Shown here: positions 50,123 through 57,186 of the stretch, piece by piece
How the letters are laid out: the number at the start of each line of letters is the position of its first letter
How positions within the stretch are numbered: the first letter of the stretch is position 1
IMG/VR virus record: IMGVR_UViG_3300037882_003357
Location: 1-64,000 of that record
Origin: a virus
Reading direction: 5' to 3' (one strand)
DNA: 64,000 bases
Translations under genes and position numbers: made by a program
The notes under the pieces: generated by a model
What the model was told of the DNA's origin: nothing
Databases searched by the model: none
What the model saw: only the letters and a program-made list of their open reading frames with translations

Positions 50123-51897
50123 TGACTTACGACTTAAGCACCTTTAAGACTAACAAATCCACTCCTCCAGGACGCATTCGTAACTACTTGGCTGAGCAAG
50201 AAGCAGGGAAATCAAATCTCTTGCCCTTTAGCTGCAAGCTGCGTGTCTACAAGAACAGTCTCATTGAAACTCTGATAGCCTCCAGCAAAGACCTTCGCTG
50301 GGGCGCTGGAGTGAAGCTCATTCTTGACCAGTACAAAGCAGAGTCTCCTGTTCCTAACAAGGTTAACTGGTTCTTTTATTTACCTGAATCACATCCCGAT
50401 TACAATAAGCTAACAGAATATCAGAAAACGTTTGTGGTTAATAGTCGAGAATCCGAAGCTCTAAGCTACTATCTAATTGTTGTAAAAGACAGTATGGAGG
50501 ATGCAAGGACTTCTCAAGGTGTTAGCATAGAACAAAGTTGGGAGCTTTTTTACGAATATATCTTAGATGGAAATGATGTAGAACTCCCCATTGTTATTGA
50601 CTTATCTGCTCTTCGTCCATGCGGAACTACAAATTCTCAAGGACTTACAGCAACAGGAGCAATCGGTGATGGCTCAGAAGAAAGCAACATCGCAAGCTTC
50701 TTTGCGATATATGATTACATCGCAAGATATGCAGCAGCCCCGTCCATTGGTGCGTTGTTGCAGCTCTTCGGAGTTCTCAATAACACTATTAGACGAGGGG
50801 GACTTTACAAAAACGGAATTATCACTTCCTCAATGTGGTATGAATCATCCGAAATACACAATTACCTGGACTTTCCTTTAATTGAAATTCCTGGCTCCCA
50901 CAAGAAAGGAATCAGCTTTGATAATGGAGTGCTGGCTGAGAAAGAACTTGTCACAAAGATTCTCAAAAAAACTATGGAAGAAAGTCTCTTCCATGAGAAA
51001 CGAGAAAAAGACTCGAACATCTACAAAAATGTTTGTATTGCGCTCGACATCGCAGATAATGGTACTTGCTTGCTTTGGAGAGTAAACCTTGGTCAGTGCT
51101 TAACGCCTCAAGACATCATTGCTGCGTATGTGGAAAGCACTTTACACCTTTGTGAGATTCACACCACTTGGAGACTTCTCAATCCTGAGAAAGCTCTAAA
51201 CTCAGCTCCTTTAGAAGATGACCGTCAGATTGCCATTGATGTGATGGGACTTGCAAATTGTTTAAGAATTTGGGGAATCAATTATGAGCAGTTTAATATT
51301 GCTCTAAAGGATTTTCTAGGACAGTCTGACGGAGAGACTGTAAGTGTTCGCGCACTAGAACTTGTCTACGCCCTTGCTGACGGTATGGAAACAGCTACTG
51401 AAGCAGCAGACCAGTACATGATTAAACGAGGACTTCCTCTACTTGAGCGCATCTTCTGTGTGGAACCTGCACAATCACATTCTTACGAGACAGTGGATGC
51501 TGAGGGCTTTACTACCTGCCGTGCTATCTTCCCTCCAGTAGGTAAGCGTGTGACTCGCGTAAGTGACACTCAGAAGAACAAGACCTACAGACACGGCAAT
51601 GTGGAAACCACTAAAGAAGTTAGTGGAGAGACCTATCAACTTACTTGTGAACTGTTTCAAAAGCTGATGAACCGCACAGGACGCGCTCACGGCATTAGCT
51701 ATGACTTACGAGTTCCTGCTACTGAAGAATGGTTTGAAGACTTCGTGTTAGATTCCAGTCTCAAAGGTAAGTACTACACTGAAGTACAAAGTGCTGACCA
51801 GAGCTATCTTGAAAAGAAAGCGGGAAGTGCTAGTATGGAGGAACAGGAAGCTTGTAGCCTTGCAAACCCTGGAAGTTGTACTCTTTGTGAGGAATAG
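50122..51897 (+). CDS. Ribonucleotide reductase catalytic subunit-like protein
   Basis: A 591-residue divergent alpha subunit. LRPCGTTNSQGLTATGAIGD near residue 165 resembles the active-site Cys segment of reductases, and the extreme C-terminus CTLCEE (C586, C589) is the redox-active Cys pair. Shorter than class Ia NrdA, with no ATP-cone visible. The ferritin-like partner gene follows, which supports class I. Exact class is uncertain. Confidence 0.65.
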   Translation: MTYDLSTFKTNKSTPPGRIRNYLAEQEAGKSNLLPFSCKLRVYKNSLIETLIASSKDLRWGAGVKLILDQYKAESPVPNKVNWFFYLPESHPDYNKLTEYQKTFVVNSRESEALSYYLIVVKDSMEDARTSQGVSIEQSWELFYEYILDGNDVELPIVIDLSALRPCGTTNSQGLTATGAIGDGSEESNIASFFAIYDYIARYAAAPSIGALLQLFGVLNNTIRRGGLYKNGIITSSMWYESSEIHNYLDFPLIEIPGSHKKGISFDNGVLAEKELVTKILKKTMEESLFHEKREKDSNIYKNVCIALDIADNGTCLLWRVNLGQCLTPQDIIAAYVESTLHLCEIHTTWRLLNPEKALNSAPLEDDRQIAIDVMGLANCLRIWGINYEQFNIALKDFLGQSDGETVSVRALELVYALADGMETATEAADQYMIKRGLPLLERIFCVEPAQSHSYETVDAEGFTTCRAIFPPVGKRVTRVSDTQKNKTYRHGNVETTKEVSGETYQLTCELFQKLMNRTGRAHGISYDLRVPATEEWFEDFVLDSSLKGKYYTEVQSADQSYLEKKAGSASMEEQEACSLANPGSCTLCEE

Positions 51898-51899
51898 AA

Positions 51900-52193
51900 A
51901 TGGACGAACTCTTTTATGACACTCAACGCATGGGTGATGAGCGCATTGCTCGTCCTCCTGTGATTATTACTGTAGGTACTCCAGACCCCTTTGACAGGGC
52001 TAAATTAGAAAAATGGATGGAGAATATTTTACCCAACGAAAGTGTGTTAAAAACATTCCCAGCATACCGACAATTAAAGGAAGAAGATAATGACAAGCTA
52101 CGCAACACTACTTCAGAAACGCTCAACCCAGGACGGCAAACCGACCTTCTGGAAACCTCAGCCAATGAACCTGACTCCCTTAACGCTTTTTAA
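51900..52193 (+). CDS. Hypothetical protein between reductase genes (97 aa)
   Basis: Starts two bases after the alpha subunit stop and overlaps the beta-subunit gene by 104 bases in another frame. Acidic, no Cys pair, so it is not a glutaredoxin. Not recognised; only the first 60 residues look coding. Confidence 0.5.
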   Translation: MDELFYDTQRMGDERIARPPVIITVGTPDPFDRAKLEKWMENILPNESVLKTFPAYRQLKEEDNDKLRNTTSETLNPGRQTDLLETSANEPDSLNAF

Positions 52194-52929
52194 TGATGAA
52201 GACATTCCAGTACTGCCTGAATGGGGAGTGGAGCAAGCAATTGAGCGCACTCTAGCTCTTGCTTGTGAGCTGGAGATTCCTGTGGGTGGCTGGTTAGGAG
52301 AAGCGAGCAGAAAAGAAAAGACTTTCTTTGATGAGAATCCTCTCGTTAAGCGCTTATGCCTCACCAACATCTCTGACGAAACCTTCCACGACCAAGGTGT
52401 GCAAGACGCAGCCAGAGTTTACCAAATAGGTCAGGAAGCAAAGCAAGAAGCAATGCTCATCAAAGATGAGTGGTTCCACACTTGTAAAGCACATCCATTA
52501 CAGAAAGCAGCATGGGCAGAGGTGGCAGTGTTCCTCATCTCCCTGGCTATCTTACGTCTTGCTGGTGGAAGTGAACTAGCCGCCATGAGTGAGCAGATTA
52601 GCATGGATGAATCGCGGCATGTGGCAACCAATCGTGGTTTGCTACGAGACTTAGAGCTAGGGAATACTGCACCGCCACATGCTATTCAAAGGATTATAGA
52701 CGACACTCTAGATTGGGTAACTCAAGGACTTTGCATTCCTGCTGATGAACTCTGCACGGACTTTGATTTCAATGCTGAGTTTCTTAAGGAAAGTAGCGAA
52801 GAGCTTGTGTGGAAAGGTAAAGCAGAAAGGCTAAACGACTTGCTCAGTTACCAATCGCACGTGCTTCCATTTGAGGTCAGCAATATAAAGAATTATACGC
52901 GATTCTCTGAGGAGCTTGTGGTAGCTTAA
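52090..52929 (+). CDS. Ribonucleotide reductase beta-subunit-like ferritin protein
   Basis: A 279-residue ferritin-like protein. E97-x2-H100 (ISDETFHDQ), E144 (AWAEVAVF) and E174-x2-H177 (DESRHV) give a di-metal site. The residue four after H100, the radical Tyr in E. coli NrdB, is Val104. It must therefore use another radical site or a metal cofactor. ATG has a strong GGAAG site. Followed by a terminator-like hairpin. Confidence 0.62.
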   Translation: MTSYATLLQKRSTQDGKPTFWKPQPMNLTPLTLFNDEDIPVLPEWGVEQAIERTLALACELEIPVGGWLGEASRKEKTFFDENPLVKRLCLTNISDETFHDQGVQDAARVYQIGQEAKQEAMLIKDEWFHTCKAHPLQKAAWAEVAVFLISLAILRLAGGSELAAMSEQISMDESRHVATNRGLLRDLELGNTAPPHAIQRIIDDTLDWVTQGLCIPADELCTDFDFNAEFLKESSEELVWKGKAERLNDLLSYQSHVLPFEVSNIKNYTRFSEELVVA

Positions 52930-52955
52930 GGCTTTCTGCTTGACTTATTTCTTTT

Positions 52956-52991
52956 CCTCGTCTAGACTAAAGAAAGTTTAGACGAGGAATT
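52956..52991 (+). terminator. Terminator-like hairpin after reductase operon
   Basis: CCTCGTCTAGACT and AGTTTAGACGAGG form a 13-pair stem with one wobble, then AATTTTG. It sits immediately before the next ATG, so it may also limit that gene's translation. Confidence 0.65.
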
Positions 52992-52995
52992 TTGT

Positions 52996-53196
52996 ATGAA
53001 AGACAACACTCTCAGCACCACAGCCAAGCAACTGCTTTGGACATTCATTGTAGGCTGCGGCAACGCTGGCTTAATTTTTTGGCTACAGCCTGTGGGATAC
53101 TGGCAAATTGTGGCAACATTACAAATCATTCCTTGGTCTGTGTTTGCATTTATGATTGTCATAGTTGGCTTAGCGTTTCTGGCGAGTGGTAAATAA
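52996..53196 (+). CDS. Small membrane protein, holin-like (66 aa)
   Basis: Two hydrophobic segments (about 15-32 and 40-62) with a short charged end: a two-pass inner-membrane protein of holin size. No lysin neighbour. Coupled to the next gene by a one-base overlap. Confidence 0.6.
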   Translation: MKDNTLSTTAKQLLWTFIVGCGNAGLIFWLQPVGYWQIVATLQIIPWSVFAFMIVIVGLAFLASGK

Positions 53197-53459
53197 TGAA
53201 ATGTTCTGAAGAAGCTCCCCGCAGCACAGCGAGGAAAGCGTATGGAATACAGACGCAGGAGATGCGTATCTACATCTTCCCTTGCAAAGCAGACCGAGAG
53301 GCTTGGTTGCAAGAAGATTCTGACAACCGCTCACATTTAGGAAGCAACACCTTCGTTTCTGACATGAGACTTCATGCGATTCATCATGGAACTGCGGCAG
53401 CTAATGAAGCGTTTGTTAGTCCAAAGAGTCCATTACAATTTCAAGGAGGACTTGGATGA
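53196..53459 (+). CDS. Hypothetical protein with repeat-derived N-terminus (87 aa)
   Basis: Codons 5-16 lie in a copy of the dispersed hairpin element, so the N-terminus (EEAPRSTARK) is repeat-derived. The rest is soluble and unknown. TAATG coupling upstream, ATGA overlap downstream. Confidence 0.6.
   Translation: MKCSEEAPRSTARKAYGIQTQEMRIYIFPCKADREAWLQEDSDNRSHLGSNTFVSDMRLHAIHHGTAAANEAFVSPKSPLQFQGGLG
53211..53242 (+). repeat. Dispersed hairpin element, copy d
   Basis: GAAGCTCCCCGCAGCACAGC then GAGGAAAGCGTA, rightward here. Lies inside the 5' end of the gene at 53196. Confidence 0.6.
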
Positions 53460-53605
53460 GATATTTTTTACGTGCCAAAAGCTTTAGTAGTAAGCCTTTG
53501 AAGGTAGAAGCTTCTTCAAAAGAACACGCTGAAATACTTATGGGATTACTAGACGGTGTTGGCTACTACGATTTCTCCATTGAGGAGCAGAAAGAAAATG
53601 AATAA
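53456..53605 (+). CDS. Small hypothetical protein (49 aa)
   Basis: Starts at an ATGA overlap and ends eight bases inside thyX. Basic N-terminal third, then SKEHAEILMGLLDG and an acidic tail. Not recognised. Confidence 0.6.
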   Translation: MRYFLRAKSFSSKPLKVEASSKEHAEILMGLLDGVGYYDFSIEEQKENE

Positions 53606-54344
53606 GCCACTATCAGCAAAAGAACTTCTTGAGCTAGACCCGTATTTTCGAGTGCAGAAACTAGCTGCAATGGACAGTCCTCAGAAGGTGTGCTGGCTTG
53701 CCATGCACCAGGACTACAGCGAGAACTTTGTTCTAGATGAACTGCATCACCTAAATAAGCCAGAAGCTACTTACGGTGAAAGCTTAGTACGAAACTGTTT
53801 AGAAAAAGGACATTATGGAATACTGGAACATCCACAACTTGTCATTGCCACCGCTGGATTCCCTCACAGTGTTATGCAGCAGCTTCGTACACACAGACAC
53901 CTGAGCTTCGATTGCCAAAGCAGTAGGTACAGTGGTAAAAGATTTGCAGATGACTCTAGAGAAATTGAGGAACTTATCTACCTACGTCCAGTGAATCAGG
54001 TCTACAGCGACCGACAAGGCTCTCCTTATACTTATACTCCTGAAATGCGACAAAGGCACCTTGCTAAGGCAATGAGAAGCCGCTGGGAGTATGTAGAGGA
54101 CTTGAAGGAAGGTCTTGCTGAAGAACATGCAAGAGGGAACAACTTCTTCGATATTCGGCAGAATTTTGTTGTAAGCGGCAACCTTCGTTCCTGGCTGCAT
54201 ATTCTTCAATTAAGAAATAAGCGGGACGTTCAACTTGAATGCCAAGCTTTCTGTGAAGGACTTCTACCAATTCTTAAAGATTGGACACCAGAAGTACTTG
54301 ACTATTGGGAAACAAAAGGAACGAGGCTAAAGCTAACACCGTGA
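53598..54344 (+). CDS. thyX: Flavin-dependent thymidylate synthase
   Basis: A 248-residue ThyX. The family motif appears as THRHLSFDCQSSRYSG (98-113), the common variant of RHRxxSxNxxSxR. It makes dTMP from dUMP with FAD and methylenetetrahydrofolate. Start at MNKPLSAKE with GGAG upstream. It closes the nucleotide block with the reductase genes. A GTGA overlap couples it to the next gene. Confidence 0.92.
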   Translation: MNKPLSAKELLELDPYFRVQKLAAMDSPQKVCWLAMHQDYSENFVLDELHHLNKPEATYGESLVRNCLEKGHYGILEHPQLVIATAGFPHSVMQQLRTHRHLSFDCQSSRYSGKRFADDSREIEELIYLRPVNQVYSDRQGSPYTYTPEMRQRHLAKAMRSRWEYVEDLKEGLAEEHARGNNFFDIRQNFVVSGNLRSWLHILQLRNKRDVQLECQAFCEGLLPILKDWTPEVLDYWETKGTRLKLTP

Positions 54345-54577
54345 AAATTAAGTCTTACCATGTTCATTCATTTGACTTTGAAGGAGATGAGTACATTGCT
54401 CGGTTTGACTGGAAGACACAAGAATGTTACATTTATAAGTTTTTTCAATCATCTTATGAACAAATAGCTGTCTCAGATGACTTGCAAGAATTTAAGGACT
54501 GTGCTATTCTAAAAAAACACTTAGATGATTGGTGCAAAGATAAAATCATCAAATTAAAAACATTAGAGGCTAAATAG
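54341..54577 (+). CDS. Small hypothetical protein (78 aa), GTG start
   Basis: GTG within the thyX stop (GTGA). Mixed beta-rich start, basic helical end. A longer frame at 54305 runs inside thyX. Unknown. Confidence 0.6.
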   Translation: MKIKSYHVHSFDFEGDEYIARFDWKTQECYIYKFFQSSYEQIAVSDDLQEFKDCAILKKHLDDWCKDKIIKLKTLEAK

Positions 54578-54580
54578 TTT

Positions 54581-54913
54581 ATGGCAAACGTGCAAGAAGA
54601 TATCTGGACTCCTGGTGAAGAAGTAGCTGAATTACCTATTTCTTACGAAACTTCAGCAGGTTATGCAGAGGCAGAAGACTACCCACTTTCTCAAGAAGTG
54701 CTAGACTTCTTTGAAGGTACCTACGACAACTTGGACAATCTGATGTCTATTGACGGACACCTTCTAGCTTTCCTTGGAGTGACGTATCACGACCCGTTGG
54801 TGTGGCTCATTGGAGCAGCAACAATTCTGCTTCGTTCCACTCTTGGGCGTGAGACAATCTCTCTAGGGATTGCTAAGTTTCAATCCCTAACTAAAGGAGG
54901 TAAAGTAGCGTAA
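54581..54913 (+). CDS. Hypothetical protein with one hydrophobic segment (110 aa)
   Basis: Acidic N-terminal half and a hydrophobic stretch LVWLIGAATILLRS near 83, a probable single membrane helix or buried core. Stop overlaps the next ATG. Confidence 0.55.
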   Translation: MANVQEDIWTPGEEVAELPISYETSAGYAEAEDYPLSQEVLDFFEGTYDNLDNLMSIDGHLLAFLGVTYHDPLVWLIGAATILLRSTLGRETISLGIAKFQSLTKGGKVA

Positions 54914-55140
54914 TGGAAATCTTTAGCTTGTGGACAGTAGAACTCAGAAATAACAAAGCATCTCTCAAACGCTTTGTTAAATTTGTAGAAACACATGCTC
55001 TACAAGCTGCACCTTACGGACAGGACGATTCAACCCAAGCTTACAACGTACTTCTAACTAATTCGCTTGCTGAGCGAATGGAAGAAGAAGTCAACCCGTT
55101 TGAGATGAATCCTTTTGAAGAAATAGGAGGTGCTACCTAA
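54913..55140 (+). CDS. Small hypothetical protein (75 aa)
   Basis: Soluble, with a terminal Asn-Pro-Phe-Glu repeat (VNPFEMNPFEE), which suggests a binding tail. Ends before a strong terminator. Confidence 0.6.
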   Translation: MEIFSLWTVELRNNKASLKRFVKFVETHALQAAPYGQDDSTQAYNVLLTNSLAERMEEEVNPFEMNPFEEIGGAT

Positions 55141-55178
55141 CTTTTACGCGACACATTATCTCCTTCTTTTTGACCCTG

Positions 55179-55207
55179 GACTCCTTATTTATTAAGGAGT
55201 CTTTTTT
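55179..55207 (+). terminator. Rightward terminator
   Basis: GACTCCTTA, TTTAT loop, TAAGGAGTC, then TTTTTT. It closes the thyX operon; its left arm lies just beyond the leftward gene's stop. Confidence 0.85.
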
Positions 55208-55604
55208 GTTCTTGTTGAGCAATATCTAGCCTATCACTCAATCCATCTAGTTGATATTTGTAAATTTCCATGTGCTTCTGAGCGTCGTAACTTGTTTTTA
55301 GTGCAGTGTCTATTTTAACTGAGTTGTTTGTCACACTTGCAGCCACTGCTGAGAACCCAATAGGAATCAGCACCGTGAGAACAACTAAAAGAACTCCCAT
55401 AAACTTGTTATAAGTCTCTGCAACGCTCTGCATTTTTCCTAGATGCAAGTTTAGGTTTTGCACTTGCTGACGTGTTTCGTCCAGAACTCCCTCAAGTTTC
55501 CCAATATTGTTGTGAACACCTGAGAGTTTCGTGACCTCTAATTCAATTGCGTCAATCTTCTCTTCCATCTTGCTCAGTGCGTCTGGATTGCCGTACATAC
55601 TCAT
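55185..55604 (-). CDS. XhlA-like coiled-coil membrane protein
   Basis: A 139-residue protein: an N-terminal coiled coil (about 10-60), one hydrophobic helix (GVLLVVLTVLIPIGFSAV) and a second coiled coil. This is the shape of XhlA-type lysis proteins and of small coiled-coil anchors. Its ATG is part of a GATAATGAG copy; a downstream ATG (residue 13) is a possible alternative. A late-type motif precedes it. Confidence 0.6.
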   Translation of the reverse strand: MSMYGNPDALSKMEEKIDAIELEVTKLSGVHNNIGKLEGVLDETRQQVQNLNLHLGKMQSVAETYNKFMGVLLVVLTVLIPIGFSAVAASVTNNSVKIDTALKTSYDAQKHMEIYKYQLDGLSDRLDIAQQEQKRLLNK

Positions 55605-55657
55605 TATCTTGTGTGCCTATCTAAGCTTCGTTGACGCTTCAAATATCCCCCAGCCAA

Positions 55658-55667
55658 CTTCATTATC
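55658..55667 (-). promoter_or_regulatory. Late-type promoter motif GATAATGAAG
   Basis: Leftward exact copy about 55 bases before the XhlA-like ATG. A second, weaker copy (GATAATGAGT, 55599-55608) overlaps the start itself. Confidence 0.55.
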
Positions 55668-55758
55668 GCCAGAAACACGGCAATTTGGTTAAATATTATT
55701 TCTAGAAAGGAAAACTGAAGATACTTAGATAAGTAGCCTCTAGTTTTGAGCGGAGCTA

Positions 55759-55768
55759 GATAATGAAG
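55759..55768 (+). promoter_or_regulatory. Late-type promoter motif GATAATGAAG
   Basis: Exact copy followed by AAGAACTTAC, 35-44 bases before the next start. It faces the tape measure block. Confidence 0.65.
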
Positions 55769-55802
55769 AAGAACTTACAAAGAGCTTAGAGAATTGATTT
55801 TA

Positions 55803-56069
55803 GTGAATCGCAGTCAGACAGCGCTTTTTGCTGGCATTGCTCTTTACGGAGAAAGCCAGGAAGGGGTGCTTAAGGCTGAGATAGGCTTCATCTTCCCCTC
55901 GGCTCCTGCACGATTAGAGCTTTATCTGTGGCCTATGAAGCATGATTCCAGACCTTTTGGAGTCTACCAGCTTAAAGAACGCCCAAAGCTCATGACAACC
56001 TTGATAAACACCCTTCTATTTCAATTTCAAGAGGCACAAAATGACAGTATCAACGAAAGCAGCGCTTAG
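55803..56069 (+). CDS. Putative tail protein (88 aa)
   Basis: GTG start preferred; TTG at 55794 is an alternative. Soluble protein with a beta-rich core and SINESSA tail, overlapping the chaperone gene by 29 bases. Unknown, first gene of the tail block. Confidence 0.55.
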   Translation: MNRSQTALFAGIALYGESQEGVLKAEIGFIFPSAPARLELYLWPMKHDSRPFGVYQLKERPKLMTTLINTLLFQFQEAQNDSINESSA

Positions 56070-56700
56070 TGCGCGTGACCAGCTCATCAGCATGGCAAAG
56101 GAAGAATTTGGCATCTCTTACGGCCTGAATTTCAAACTTCCAGAAGAAGTTCCTTACACTCGTAAGAACATTGGCACCGAAAAGGTGAAAGTATTTGAAG
56201 AAACTCCAGCAGGTGAGCTAATCCTGCGCAATCTAGCCATTCGTGGCAACGAGCGCCTACAAGAGAAGCAAACTTCCTTTATGTTTGAGAATGCAGCAGA
56301 GTTGTTCTCAGCATTCCCTGAAGAGTTTCCTTCCTTTGAAGAAGCGTATGCAAGTTTAAGCGCTATTCCTGATGCCGCTATGAAGAACCCTAAGCTGATG
56401 CTGCGCTATCGTGATATTCGCCGTCAAGCAGATAAGAACATTAGCGAGTATGTCGAGAACATGCGCTTGCTAAGTGACCTCATTTTCTGTTTCTTTCTGT
56501 CTCTTCACACAGATGAAGAATGGGAACTGGAGAAGCTTTATTCGTTAGGAGAGAAAACCAAGAGCGAGCTTACAGAGTTCATGGCTGAACAAATTGGTCT
56601 CAAGACTCTTGCAGAACCTTCTGAGGAAGGAGATGCAGAACCAGAAGCTGAAGAAACTGCTGAGGGAAAGGAAAAGAAACCAGCCAAGGTGACTGGCTAG
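56041..56700 (+). CDS. Tail assembly chaperone G
   Basis: A 219-residue protein, helical with an acidic, Glu-rich C-terminal linker. It precedes a long tape measure gene and contains the lambda slippery heptamer GGGAAAG in frame (56664-56670), so it is the upstream partner of a programmed -1 frameshift pair. It should bind the tape measure during assembly. Confidence 0.78.
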   Translation: MTVSTKAALSARDQLISMAKEEFGISYGLNFKLPEEVPYTRKNIGTEKVKVFEETPAGELILRNLAIRGNERLQEKQTSFMFENAAELFSAFPEEFPSFEEAYASLSAIPDAAMKNPKLMLRYRDIRRQADKNISEYVENMRLLSDLIFCFFLSLHTDEEWELEKLYSLGEKTKSELTEFMAEQIGLKTLAEPSEEGDAEPEAEETAEGKEKKPAKVTG

Positions 56701-57068
56701 AAAGCCTTCTCACTTCCGCTAAAGAGGTGCAAGCTGAACTAGACTTTAGAAATTTCTTTGGGTATCCAGTAAGCTTTATTGTTAAGGAAATACGTCATGC
56801 CCAAAGAAAAGTTAATTACTTGAATTGGGGAGGAGCACAGCAATCATTTCTTTTCTACACCGCAAATCAAGACCCTGAGAAACCAGGAAAGAAACTAAGT
56901 CCTATTGATTTTCTTCCTTTTCCTGATGCTATGGCAGACGAAGGAAACAAGGTAGTCAACAAATTAAGTAGTAAGACTAAAGCTGAACTGGACAGAATCA
57001 TTCATTCTCCAGGAACGCTGAACCCTCAAATGCATCTACAGATTTATTCTGTGCTTTACGATAGTTAG
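56041..57068 (+). CDS. Tail assembly chaperone G-T (frameshift product)
   Basis: The -1 frame after GGGAAAG is open from the heptamer to 57068 and reads GDWLESLLTSAKEVQAELDF, then FFGYPVSFIVKEIRHAQ, a typical T-domain look. The ribosome would slip at G-GGA-AAG to read GGG-AAA and continue, with nucleotide 56670 read twice. The product has about 342 residues. The G-to-GT ratio sets tail assembly in lambda and relatives. Confidence 0.8.
56664..56670 (+). promoter_or_regulatory. Programmed -1 frameshift heptamer GGGAAAG
   Basis: Identical to the lambda G/GT slippery site and in the correct register (G-GGA-AAG codons of gene G). The two frames overlap for 33 bases downstream. Confidence 0.8.
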
Positions 57069-57186
57069 GAGAGTCTTCAAGAGTGGCAAAACGCAGTCCT
57101 CGCCAGAGGCTGCGGGCTGCTCTATTTGTTTAGAGAAAATGTAGTTAAAAAGCTTCAAAAATAGTGAGAACTTAGGGAAGAAGACA

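Noticed and set aside
52085-52095. GATAATGACA at the reductase beta-subunit start as a late promoter
   Set aside because: The match comes from the start codon itself and lies inside an operon; the bases after it do not follow the consensus.
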